Assembly: GCF_000003855.2 (NCBI RefSeq)
Contig: NW_003101650.1
Span: 353,645 to 365,022 of the forward strand
From: Blastomyces gilchristii SLH14081
Lineage: Eukaryota; Ascomycota; Eurotiomycetes; Onygenales; Ajellomycetaceae
Length of the DNA: 11,378 nucleotides
Direction: 5' to 3'
Below are positions 1 through 9,000 of this stretch, piece by piece (positions within the stretch are counted from its first letter, which is position 1; each line of letters begins with the position of its first letter). The position numbers and the translations under genes are program-made. The notes beneath the pieces were generated by a model. The model saw nothing but the letters and a program-made list of their open reading frames with translations. It did no database searches and was not told where the DNA came from.

Positions 1-259
1 TGATTTCAAGTCATGAAATTTATGAAAACTCAACACAAATATTGAGATGAACTATGAAATAATTATTAATAGATTGTATTATAGATTACTGAAGAGTCAT
101 TTCTCTGCTATAATCACTGTAACTTCATTCAGAAATATTCATTATAAACTGATTATAACTCTGAAGAAATTTTCTGACATCTGAAGTCATCAGAATGCAG
201 ATAATAAAAGAAAAATAATCAGAAAATTACTACTGAGCTGATAAGTTACTCTATCAGAT

Positions 260-278
260 AATGATTTTTAATAATACT
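260..278 (+). repeat. 19-bp dispersed motif, copy 1
   Basis: The sequence aatgatttttaataatact is the most diverged of four related 19-mers in the window (others at 1054, 1795 and 3742), all in the same orientation. Its origin is unknown. Confidence 0.4.
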
Positions 279-1053
279 AACTTTCTAATTTGAAGAAAAT
301 CATATGAAAATAATCATATATCAGTACTCTGATTTCATAACTCTTATTTAATAACTTCTATGAATAATTACTTTACATGTGTATATCTCTGAATCTTTCT
401 CTTTAATTAATTGAAAACTCTGAATTCTGAACACTTCTTTAAATACTTAATTCAAATCTTTATATTTCACATTGATTCTGTCTTCAGTTCAATCTTGAGA
501 CATACTACAAAGTTAATATATAATATCTAGAATCAGAGTTAAAGAATTATTAAAGAATATCTCTCACAGTGAATATATAAACTAGTATAAATAATCTTAC
601 ATTTATAAGAGTTATATATTATTACATTGATAAGAACTGAACTTATTAAGAGATATTAATTGAATTTGAATCATTGATCAGTAGTCATACTGAGAATTAT
701 ATAACAGAGATAATAATGACTGTGATTAAAAATAACTATTGAGATATTAGTCTCAGTCTTCTTATAATTACAACTGACAATACTGTGAATAACTACACTA
801 TAATGAAGAGCTTAAAGCAAAAATTGACTTTGCATTTCTGAAATAATAAACAAGATTATATTCTCTGCATTACTCATGTGATTCAACTTGTGATGTAAAC
901 ACTGATAAAGAATCTTAATATTGAGATGAAGAATAATGAGATAACTGATTCTTGAGATAAGAATGAGATCAAAGTGATTACTTAAGTAACTTTTACATTC
1001 ACTTTATAAAAGATAATATTTTTTAATAACACTTTTTGATATTGTTTTTTAAT

Positions 1054-1072
1054 AATGCTTATTAATAACACT
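1054..1072 (+). repeat. 19-bp dispersed motif, copy 2
   Basis: The sequence is aatgcttattaataacact. A partial second copy (ttaataacacttttt) lies just upstream at about 1023-1037, so this spot may hold a tiny insertion. It falls in the transposase after the HVIQL motif, where the reading frame becomes hard to follow. Confidence 0.5.
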
Positions 1073-1794
1073 ACTGTTAATTTTGAATAGATTGACTAAT
1101 AATTTAAATATCACAGATTTGAAATATTATTAATGTGATTTGTATCTTCTCTAAACAATAATAATAATTTCATAATATTCAATAAATAAATAAATCAGTC
1201 ACATCACTGAATATGATACAGAATATTAGAATATAATGAAGTTCAATATATAAGATAACTATTCAGACTCTTTAATTGTATCAGATAATTAATCATTGAG
1301 TGTAACACTCTGATTGAGAAAAGATTCAGATATTGAAACTTTCTGATATGAAGTGAACTCAGTTGAAATATATGATTGATTTACTGTTTCAGTTTTATAA
1401 GATAATGAAGACAGTCTCAATCACTTATATACTAATGCTGCAGTCAGTCTGATGAGTGTATAACAGTTTATTTACTTATCTTAAGAAGCAGTTGAATCAT
1501 TTAAAAAGAAATTCAGTCTGAAATAATGCTATAGTGCAGGCTATTATTACTGTAAGAGATAAACTAGTATATTACTACAGCAAAACTGAACAATCTTTTA
1601 CAGAGTACTATACTGTAGCAGCTCTACTAGATCTCTTCTATTGAGTTAATATCTACACTTCTCAAGATTGAACAGAGGAGAAATGAGACTTATATATTCA
1701 ATTAGTCTGAGACTACTACAATATCAACTATCAGAGATTTGAATGAGCAGATATTTAAGATATGAAGACAGTGAAATACAATTCTCTAATAAGT

Positions 1795-1813
1795 AATGAT
1801 TTTTGATAACACT
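1795..1813 (+). repeat. 19-bp dispersed motif, copy 3
   Basis: The sequence is aatgatttttgataacact and differs from the copy at 3742 by one base. It lies between the central part of the transposase and its C-terminal domain. Confidence 0.5.
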
Positions 1814-2235
1814 TCATATCACATAGAACTATAATACTAACTTTGAAACAGAACTTATATACATTGATTGTAACTGAAAATCAGACAAAACTACATGCTT
1901 ATAAAACTGAATTTGACTGCTATCTTCAAGATGATCTGATGAATTTACATGCTAAATCAATTCTAGAGTTATGAAAAATTGTTAAGAGTATATATTCAAC
2001 TGTTGTACTGATAACATGTGATATTCTGATAATTTCATTGATAGAGGTGAGAATGAAGTGAAAGTTCAACTCAAGTTAAGATATTTATCACTATCACTGA
2101 GAATAATTATAAGAAGAAATAATCAAGAAACTCATGATTGTAAAATATGAAATTATCAGACAGTTTAATATCTCTGATCATAGTATATCAGAGAAGTGTA
2201 GTTTTCATAAGAAAGTGAAGAATAAACTTATATAA

Positions 2236-2513
2236 GAATGTATTTAGTTGTTTTATGAGCATTACTAATAATCATTATCAAATTCTGATTATATAAGTAA
2301 TCACTGAATGAACTGAATAAGACTGATTTTAATCTTCAGTCTCAGTCTTATTCTGATTTTGAAAGAATGATCATCTTTCACAGTTTATTCTGAGAAATTA
2401 CTCTCATTTCACTGTTCTTGAATTAAATCTAGTCATTTTTCACATCATTTCTCTCAGAAATGATTCATTTTCAGATTTTTTTGAGGCTTGGTCCTGGTGA
2501 GACTCACATCAAG
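2236..2513 (+). other. 3' noncoding part of the hAT element
   Basis: This lies between the transposase remnant and the shared terminal segment. It holds no convincing reading frame. Parts of 2430-2510 show weaker, gapped similarity to the reverse complement of about 3554-3600 in the small element (for example TAGTCAyTTTTCA and the run of seven T), so homology between the two elements probably extends beyond the terminal 75 bp. Confidence 0.5.
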
Positions 2514-2588
2514 AATCACATTAAGAAATGTATGAGATCAGATCAAATAAGATTAAATGTGAAATTCATAATCTCACTGATCAGTCTA
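2514..2588 (+). repeat. hAT terminal segment, right end (inverted copy at 3479-3553)
   Basis: These 75 bases match the reverse complement of 3479-3553 with eight mismatches by hand alignment, six of them transitions, and no gaps. They end in TCAGTCTA, the inverted partner of TAGACTGA at the start of the small element. The 8 bases outside, TCTAATTA (2589-2596), should be the target-site copy. Confidence 0.85.
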
Positions 2589-2760
2589 TCTAATTATCAC
2601 TTCTTTGTATTTTTCTATATTCTTATTATCTTGACATGGTCTCAACATCTGTATTTCCTTCTGTATAATCAACACTTAACCTGTATTTAACATCACGCAA
2701 GAACTCATTATAAGCTTCACTTGTATATGAGTATAATGAAAGAATAATAATAATAATAAT
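2589..2760. other. Unassigned island with less mutated composition
   Basis: Unlike its surroundings, this stretch keeps CC and GG pairs (ATGG, TTTCC, AACCTG) and one CpG (2696-2697). The minus strand is open for about 36 codons from about 2740 down to about 2630, containing the fragment EAYNEFLRDVKYRL, which I do not recognise. It may be flanking DNA into which the hAT element inserted, or the 5' part of the following retroelement; no join to that element's pol frame is visible. Confidence 0.4.
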
Positions 2761-2763
2761 AAT
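2743..2763 (+). repeat. (AAT)7 microsatellite
   Basis: There are seven uninterrupted AAT units. It sits at the boundary between the unassigned island and the first sequence assignable to the + strand Ty3/gypsy element. Confidence 0.9.
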
Positions 2764-2940
2764 AAGAAACTTATAAGAGTTATTTTTAAATTATAAGATC
2801 TCTCTAAAACTTGAAGAAGATTTACAGAAACTGTAATTGTCACAGATATTATAAATAATATATACTTAAAACTTGTATAACTTTAAAGACATAATTTATA
2901 TATAGCTGTTTATAAGTCAGATTTATACTTTTAATTAATA

Positions 2941-3478
2941 TTAACAAACTTACTTATAGAGATAGAATCAGTTAATACTGCAGAGTTAATTAGAGAAGAT
3001 AAGCTTATTTATATAATAACTTTATAAATATCTGAGAACTTCATAGTTATAAAAACTGAGTTTCAGATATTAGAGAAATACTGAGATCTTATAGAGATAT
3101 TCAATTCAGTTAAAATAACTGAGCTTTTATCTCACTGTAAGAAGAATCTGATAATAAATTTAATAAAAGAGTAGAAACTCCTCTAAGAATTAATCTATAA
3201 GCTCTCTTATTATAAGACAGAAGCTCTGCAGACTTATATAAAGAAGAATTTAAAGAATAACTTTATTTAATTTTTACAGATCTCTGCAGAAATCTCTATG
3301 ATATTTATAAAGAAGAAGAATAAAGATTTCAGATTATATATAAACTATTATAATTTAAACTTTAAAACTATAAAAAGTTACTACTCTCTATTTCTGATTA
3401 AGAATGTAATTAATTATCTCACAGAAGATATTATATTCATATAACTGAATATAATTAATATATATACATAGCTGTAAA
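2941..3478 (+). pseudogene. Element A pol, first part: N-terminal reverse transcriptase
   Basis: Frame 1 carries the entry into a Ty3/gypsy reverse transcriptase. The segment LEKY*DLIEIFNSVKITELL (about 3070-3129) fits the usual 'Y-x-D-x-x-x-x-F' lead. FIKKKNKDFRLYINYYNLN (3304-3360) fits the F-V-K-K-K-D-G-x-L-R-L-C-V-D-Y-R-x-L-N block, and IKSYYSLFLI (3370-3399) fits I-K-N-R-Y-P-L-P-L-I. In the first of these blocks Asp and Cys have changed to Asn and Tyr, as C:G to T:A change predicts. The segment 3433-3456 fits F-T-K-L-D-I-x-x-A-Y with the catalytic Asp now Asn. The frame breaks at 3478, where a mobile element is inserted, and continues at 3993. Confidence 0.85.
3471..3478 (+). repeat. 8-bp target-site duplication, left copy (GCTGTAAA)
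   Basis: This directly precedes the TAGACTGA terminus of the small element. The right copy reads ACTGTAAA, one G/A transition apart. An 8-bp duplication is the rule for hAT elements. Confidence 0.85.
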
Positions 3479-3601
3479 TAGACTGATCACTGAGATTATA
3501 AATTTTACATTTGATCTCATTTGATCTGATCTTATACATTTCTTAGTGTGAATCCCGCTGAGACTAATCATTAAAAAAACATGAAAAGTGACTATTCATC
3601 A

Positions 3602-3618
3602 GATCTCAAAATGAGATC
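3602..3618. repeat. 17-bp palindrome GATCTCA-AAA-TGAGATC
   Basis: This has perfect 7-bp arms around a 3-base centre. It is one of several head-to-head occurrences of the GATCTCA/TGAGATC motif in the element, possibly transposase-binding repeats. Confidence 0.7.
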
Positions 3619-3741
3619 ATAAGTTAGAAAAAATAAGAAAGTAATCTTATTTGATCTTATTTAGTCTCATTCTTGACATAAAGTTACTATTTTTAGACAT
3701 TTTAAGGTTTTTTTTAGACTATTTTTAATTTTTTAAAAAGT

Positions 3742-3760
3742 AATGCTTTTTGATAACACT
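3742..3760 (+). repeat. 19-bp dispersed motif, copy 4
   Basis: The sequence is aatgctttttgataacact, in the middle of the 506-bp non-autonomous element. It is the only copy outside the left hAT element. Confidence 0.5.
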
Positions 3761-3984
3761 CAAATGAGATTTAAAGTCATTTAAAGCAATAAAAATAATT
3801 TAAATTGAGAAGTGAAAATCATGATCTCATTTGAAAAATATAATAAGAGTAGATAGTAAGTCTCACTGAGACAGTATGAAACTACTATATAATGTTAAAA
3901 CTGTGTAATGAGATTAATCAAATTGATAATGAGATCATCAAATATTCTGGTCCTGATTTCAGACACAGTCACACAGTCAGTCTA

Positions 3985-3992
3985 ACTGTAAA
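3985..3992 (+). repeat. 8-bp target-site duplication, right copy (ACTGTAAA)
   Basis: This follows the TCAGTCTA terminus directly and matches 3471-3478 except for one transition. Confidence 0.85.
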
Positions 3993-5539
3993 TACAGTCT
4001 GAGAATGAATAAAAGACTGTTTTTAAAATCATACTATAAGATTATTTAAATATCTAGTAATATTTTTTAATTTAATAAATATCTCTATAATATTTCAGTC
4101 TTTTATTAATAAAATACTTTATATATATCTGAATATCTTTATAGTAATATATGTGAATAATGTAGTAATATACTCTGTAAAGAAGAAAGATTATACTAAG
4201 TATATATAAACTGTATTAAAGGTCTTGAATGAGACAGAACTGTATATTAAGCTTATAAAGTATAACTTCAGTATCTACTAGATTAATTTTCTAGAATATG
4301 TAATTATCATAGATAATATTCAGATAAAATCTTCATAGGTTAAAACTATTCTATTATAGCTGCAGTTAACTAGTATTTATAAGATTCAGATCTTTCAGAG
4401 TTTTATGAATTTCTATAGATAATTTATCTTTATATTTATAAGAATCTTCTTAACTCTTACAGATATACTGAAGAATGAAAATAAGAAGAAGTTATTTCAT
4501 AAATAAAGAATAAAAGAATTATTAAGAAGAGAGAGCTATAAGAACTTTCTTATCTCAGAAGCTTACAGAGTCTTTATAAGATTAAAATAGATATTTATAG
4601 ATATAATAATACTATTCTACTTTAATTTCTTACTCTTAATTATATTAAAGATAGATATCTTCTTCTTTACAATTTCAGAAATAGTTTTATAACTACAGTT
4701 AAATAAGAACTGAGTTTCAGTAATCTTTTTCTTATAAAAAATGTAACTTATAAAATTTAACTATAGTATTTATAATCAGAAGCTTCTTATAATAGTAATA
4801 TTCTTCTATTACTAATATCACTATTTTAAGAGTCTTATAATAGTGATTACTATTAAAACTGATTATAATAGCTTATAATAGTTTACTTTAATTAAGAAAC
4901 TCTTATAGTAGTAAATTTACTGAGTTCAGAAACTGAGTGAGTTCTGATTTAAGACAGAGTATATTAAGAAAACTAAGAACTCAGCAGATAGACTTTCTTA
5001 CAGATCTGACTATATTAAGAAGATCAGAGTGATAAATATAGAGAGACTAGAGAAGACAGAAAAGCTTTATAAAATGCTCAGACTAAGTATTATAAAGAGA
5101 CTGACTGAAGAGTCTTCTAATCTCTTATAAGAGAAAAGAAAGAAGAGAGAGAAGAAGTCTATATAACTTCTCTCTATAATACTAAGAGTTAACACTCTGA
5201 GAATCTCTGTAAGAATTCTTGAAGAGAGTATGTATAATCTGAAGAGTTTGCAGACTTTGAGAAGCATTACAAAAGACTTAATATAAGAAGAAATAGAGTA
5301 TAAGTCTTTATAAGATCTTCTGTTCAGATGAACAGAACTGTAACTAAAGAATAAATATATTCAGTATATTCAGAAACTGCTTATAATAGAGATTAATTCT
5401 GCAGAAATAAAGAGTTAAAGAAACTTAAATAATTTCTTATAAAAAGAGAGCTGAATTTATATACTTATAAATAAGTTTCTATATATAGAACTTATTAAAA
5501 GATATTATAACTCTTCTCTAGTAAGTTATTTTATAAATA
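3993..5539 (+). pseudogene. Element A pol, second part: RT palm to integrase start
   Basis: After the insertion, QSENE*KTVF (3995-4024) fits the 'E-W-K-T-x-F' block of gypsy reverse transcriptase. A one-base frameshift near 4025-4035 returns reading to frame 1. LFKYLVIFFNLIN (4042-4080) fits L-F-E-Y-L-V-M-P-F-G-L-x-N. The catalytic Y-x-D-D is Y-V-N-N at 4150-4161, with both Asp codons mutated to AAT. The thumb follows with LYIKLIKYNF (4240-4269) and FQSFMNFYR*F (4393-4425). RNase H shows ILKIDIFFF (4648-4674; T-D-A-S lost) and NYSIYNQKLL (4759-4788), ending near SADRLSYR (4981-5004, fitting the 'A-D-A-L-S-R' terminus). A long Lys/Glu-rich linker follows (5041-5440). The integrase zinc domain begins with RYYNSSLVSYF (5500-5532), fitting H-H-D-S-P-L-A-G-H-F with His to Tyr and Asp to Asn changes. 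The gene is thoroughly dead. Confidence 0.88.
5535..5539 (+). repeat. 5-bp target-site duplication of element B, left copy (AAATA)
   Basis: This directly precedes the TG of the left LTR. An identical AAATA follows the right LTR at 11244-11248. Five bases is the usual length for Ty3/gypsy integration. Confidence 0.9.
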
Positions 5540-5817
5540 TGTAAGAGGTCTACACTGAATAGATTGATATAATATATAGGTCTTATAATACAAACTGAAA
5601 AACGTTAGAGAAGAAAAGAAAGAGAAAGTGTGAAAATTAGTGATCAGAGTGAATATTTATATGTGTATATAATGATATATGCAGTGAAGCTTTGGAGCAG
5701 AAGAATAGAAATTTCATAGGTTTTCAGCTGAAGATCAGCGACTGAGAATTGAAATGATAGAAATCTGTGAAGTGTAACAGAATAGTCTATATGATTAATT
5801 AGACGCAGCCTGCCACA
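5540..5817 (-). repeat. 3' LTR of element B (left copy)
   Basis: It begins TGTAAGAGGTC and ends GCCTGCCACA, so the canonical TG...CA ends are present. It is 278 bp and aligns to the right LTR with roughly 40 transitions, two or three transversions and a one-base gap by hand. It keeps three CpGs (5603, 5738 and 5804 region), one of them inside the proposed transcript start AACGTTTTTCA (minus strand, 5596-5606). A TATAAATA box lies at 5654-5661 on the minus strand. Confidence 0.95.
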
Positions 5818-5821
5818 TTAA

Positions 5822-5832
5822 CCCTCTCTTTT
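5822..5832 (-). promoter_or_regulatory. Polypurine tract of element B
   Basis: On the minus strand this reads AAAAGAGAGGG, four bases (TTAA) before the TG of the 3' LTR. It would prime plus-strand DNA synthesis. It retains a GGG that is rare in this window. Confidence 0.85.
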
Positions 5833-6038
5833 CAGAAGTGATATAGAGTCACAGGTGTGTAGTTCTCATCAGTCAAGAGCTGCTATCTCAGATAACACAG
5901 AGCTCAGAGTTCAGATCAGATAATCATAGCTAACTTATTTCATAAGATATTATCAGCTGCAGCTGCAGAATCTCTTATTAGAATATCTTCAATCTCTCAC
6001 TCAAGTTCATTATCTTCTTCTCTGATCTCTGATGACTG
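5833..6038 (-). other. C-terminal tail of element B pol and 3' untranslated region
   Basis: The pol frame can be followed past 6039 with nonsense codons, giving an acidic stretch (REEDNELE near 6000) and an Ala run (AAAA near 5955), then no recognisable motif. The true stop codon cannot be placed. A chromodomain was looked for and not seen. Confidence 0.5.
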
Positions 6039-9000
6039 TCAATCAGAAGTCAGTTGAGAAGAGAATGAATCAATGATAGTGTAGTGAAGTAAGCTTATAT
6101 AAAAGATATCATGAATCTCTGATAATATGTTAAGACAGTAATTATAACTGTCTAGAACTTCTATCACTTTATATTTAATATAACAGTAATTCAGTGTATG
6201 AGATGAGTATGTGATTTGTATATTCTTAAGATTCAATTATATCAGGTCTTCTATCTTATATTACTCAGTGAGATCTTAGTGAACATTAATTCAGTCTTCT
6301 TAATTCTGTTTAGTGCTTGTTATGAAGACTTCTACTCAGTTGTGAGTATCTTGAAGCTTTATCACTATATTATCAGTGATCTAAATTGAACTGTAAGAAT
6401 TCAGTATGAAATATGTAATCTCTAGAAGATTTAATATCTTCATATAATATCTGTGTGTGAGAAAGAACAGGCTTACATCTGTTAAAACAGCATTTCAGTC
6501 ATTGATAGCAACTTTAATATGCAGAAGAAGATTATATCAATTATCTTATAAGTGATTACAGAACTTATAAAGATAATTCTTTATAGTCTGAATTATCTAT
6601 TCTGATATATCATCAGTCACAGAGTGATAGACAGTTAATTAACAGTGTATAATCTTGAGAACTTGACAGATTCTTATTCAGAGAGTACTTATGAATTGAC
6701 AGTCTTAATCTGATACTATAGATTTTAGTAATTCATACATTTAATAGAACAGACTCTGTAGAAAAGCTTTAATAACTTATTCAGTATTTATATTATCACA
6801 AGATTTTAATATTATACTCTTACTTAATCAGTTTATAATGATCAGAATGTTTCTACAACTCTTACTCTCAGAGAGATTAATAGTAAAGTTAATTATTACA
6901 TTTTATCAGATTCTATCAGAGATATTAAGTGATTTCAGCAGGTCTTTTCTATAATCTCTTTACAAGATAATGAAAGAATAATAGTTGCAGTTTTGAATAA
7001 AGTGTCTGATACTATTTAATATCTTAGGTTAATAGAATTCTCAAGAGATTATTTAATACAGTTATTCATAGTCTGAGTGACTGATTATATGTGAATCATA
7101 CATCTCTTGTATTATTCACATGTGTAAGAGTTCAGAGTGAGAGACTCAGTATTATTCACAGAATTATAAAGTGTTATTATTATTAATTAAACATTCTAAG
7201 ATATCAGTTCTTATATATAGTTCTGAAAGAAATCAGAGTACTTTTTATTATACTGCTTTAGTGAGTACTTGAAAAAGTTCATCAGTTTAAGCTACTGTAT
7301 GTTATAGTTCATCTAATATAGATTTAAGAGAAGTTGAGATATCAGTGACAGTTGTAATCAGAGAAGTATATATAGTGTTATAAGCTGTTTTATCTTGATC
7401 AATTAATATCTTTGAATCTAAGAGCTGATGTTCTCAGTTCATTCAATAAGTGTCTGTTATATTGAAAGACATATCTTACTCTTATTATAAGAGAGTATCT
7501 GTTATCAAGTTCTGACTGCTAGAATGATAGTATATTGTAAAATGAAAGCAGCTTAAGAACTCAGATCATTACATCTATTATTCAGTAAGTTTACAGATAG
7601 TAGTAAAGTACTTGAGATTCTTATAATCTGTGATTATCTCAAATTCAGAGATACTTCAGAGTTCAGAGTCTTATTCTTCTAGATAGTGTATAATTATGAG
7701 AAGTTTCTTATCATAGATCTTATAATTGCATTCAGCAGGACTCAGTTTCTTAGACATGAAGATATATAATTATAAGATATCTTTATTATCATATTACAAT
7801 ATAGCATCTTCTGTGACATAGTCAGAGAAATTAGCTTCACTAACTATCTTATAATCAGAATTGAATATTATCAGCAGAGAGGTATTAATGAATATCTTCT
7901 TTATTTATATAAATACAGCTTCAGTATCTGCTGATTATTGAAATACTGAGTCTTTCTTAGTAAGTTCTGTAAGTAATCTTATAATATCTGAGAAGTTCTG
8001 TATAAATTACTGATAGAAGTTAGTGAATCTGATGAAGCTTTATACATCTTTCACAGTGTATAAAATCTCTCATTCAAGATTAGCAGAGATCTTCTCAGAA
8101 TTCATTCAGATTCTCTTATCAGCTTCTATAATAAAGTCTAGATATTTTATACTTTTAATCTTAAAATTATACTTATCTATATCTATCAGTAGTTCTGCTT
8201 TTTATAGTTATTGTAATATCTTTTATACATGTTCTTGATATTCTTTCTTGAACTTATCAGTGAAGATGAGAATGTTATCAAGATACATAGATATGAATTT
8301 ATTAAGAAAATCTTGAAATGCTCAGTTAATATACTTCTGAAATATACTAGAGACATTAGCCAGTTCAAAGAATGTAACTACTCATTCAAAGAGATCATAT
8401 CATGTTCAGAATGCTGTAAGTCACTCATCTTCTTCAGTAATACAGATCTTATGAAATGCAGTGATGATATCTAACTTTATAAATCATTAAGCTTATTCAA
8501 TGTAAGCTAGAGTTTCATTGATAAGAGATAAAGAATAACAGTTCTTCTTTACTAGTCTGTTCAGTTCTTGATAGTTCATACAGAATCAGAGTTCTTCACC
8601 TGATTTCTTTGTAAAGAGAATAGAGACTGTGATGAAAGAGTTACTAATACATATAAATTCTTTATTCAACAGATTATTGAGTGTCTTTCAAAGAAGAAGA
8701 AGTTCATCTCAGAACATATTATAAAGAAGATCTCATGATAATTCAGAGTCTTTATTATTCTTCTTCTCTAACTTAATACTGTGATTCACTTCTGAGCCTT
8801 GTAAGAGAAGTATATTTATAATATTATCTTGTCAGAAGATATCTAGATATTCATAATATTATTAAGAGAGTTTTATACAAGAATCTGTTATTATAATATG
8901 AAATAACTTTTTTAGAGTCTTTTTAATATTGATCAGACTGATGAAGTAGATTGTTATATAATTCTACTATTAATAATCTTGTCAGTGATTCTGTCAGTAA

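Larger units (their letters stand above)
430..2235 (+). pseudogene. hAT transposase remnant (RNase H-like core and C-terminal dimerisation domain)
   Basis: hAT transposases cut and paste their element using an RNase H-like DDE core. In frame 2 I read V-N-I-*-T-S at 569-586, which fits the family's D-x-W-T-S; the first catalytic Asp has become Asn and Trp a stop. Then come SSHTEN (680-697), ITTDNTVNN (767-793, the conserved T-D-N-x-x-N with the second Asp kept) and CITHVIQL (866-889). In frame 1 the C-terminal hAT dimerisation region follows: YLQDDL... and ILEL*K (1921-1977), FNSS (2065-2076) and LMIVKYE (2131-2151). There is at least one frameshift between the two parts, and another near 500. 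Most stops are TGA or TAA at positions where Trp, Arg or Gln is expected, so decay was mainly by C:G to T:A transitions. The TAA at 2233-2235 may be the true stop or a mutated codon. The gene is dead. The start and exact frame joints are uncertain. Confidence 0.75.
1..2588 (+). mobile_element. hAT-superfamily DNA transposon, decayed; left end outside the window
   Basis: This stretch reads as the right-hand part of a hAT transposon on the + strand. It holds a broken transposase (about 430-2235), then some 350 bases of noncoding DNA, and ends in the terminal motif TCAGTCTA at 2581-2588. The end is placed there because the last 75 bases recur, inverted, at the start of the small element at 3479, whose own ends and 8-bp target duplication are clear. 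No matching left terminus (TAGACTGA preceded by TCTAATTA, the 8 bases after this element) was found, so the element probably starts before the window. Bases 1-430 presumably encode the transposase N-terminus (BED finger region), but I see no firm motif there; frames 2 and 3 have only short open stretches. Confidence 0.75.
3479..3984 (-). mobile_element. Element C: 506-bp non-autonomous hAT element (MITE-like)
   Basis: The ends are inverted: TAGACTGA at 3479-3486 and TCAGTCTA at 3977-3984. They are flanked by 8-bp duplications GCTGTAAA and ACTGTAAA. The first 75 bases match, inverted, the right end of the hAT element at 1-2588, so C belongs to that family and would have relied on its transposase; relative to that element it lies on the minus strand. 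It has no coding capacity. The interior is dense in a short motif (TGATCTCATTTGA and variants in both orientations), for example at 3509-3530, 3602-3618, 3761-3770, 3821-3834 and 3907-3941. Two CpG-containing or GG/CC relics survive (CCCGC near 3554, GGTCC near 3950). Removing C and one duplication copy restores element A's reverse transcriptase frame. Confidence 0.85.
2761..5539 (+). mobile_element. Ty3/gypsy element A, main part, interrupted by two insertions
   Basis: This is a decayed Ty3/gypsy retrotransposon on the + strand. The visible part runs from the region before reverse transcriptase to the start of the integrase zinc domain, and resumes at 11249. It is cut by a small hAT-like element at 3479-3984 and by a complete gypsy element at 5540-11243. 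No LTR, primer site, gag or protease of A could be identified here. The left boundary is uncertain; 2761-2940 lies in the same frame as pol but shows no motif. CC, GG and CG are virtually absent throughout. Confidence 0.85.

Noticed and set aside
1527..1652. Possible 5' LTR of element A (starts TATAGTG, ends TCTACA, followed by CTTCTCAAGATTG)
   Set aside because: There is no second copy in the window to prove it, no clear primer site, and the region lies between transposase segments of the hAT element.
2460..2690. 76-codon + strand open frame
   Set aside because: It spans the end of the hAT element and runs into the neighbouring island, so it crosses a transposon boundary; its translation matches nothing I know.
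3471..3994. A 9-bp duplication (CTGTAAATA) around element C, suggesting a Mutator-like element
   Set aside because: CTGTAAATA is identical at both sides, but it uses the TA that belongs to the TAGACTGA/TCAGTCTA termini; the 8-bp reading gives symmetric ends and agrees with the hAT relationship.
5067..5267. 66-codon - strand open frame
   Set aside because: It is antisense to the Lys/Glu-rich linker of element A pol, where the sense frame continues from RNase H to integrase.
6039..6236. 65-codon - strand open frame as a separate gene
   Set aside because: It is in frame with element B pol and reads as the integrase C-terminal domain; it is only the longest gap between nonsense codons.
5540..6240. 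Chromodomain at the C-terminus of element B integrase
   Set aside because: I looked for the aromatic cage and the 'V-K-W-x-G-Y' pattern downstream of the integrase C-terminal domain and did not find it.
8023..8474. Open frames of 71 and 81 codons (+) and 60 codons (-)
   Set aside because: All overlap the reverse transcriptase of element B in the wrong strand or frame; the true frame shows clear RT motifs.
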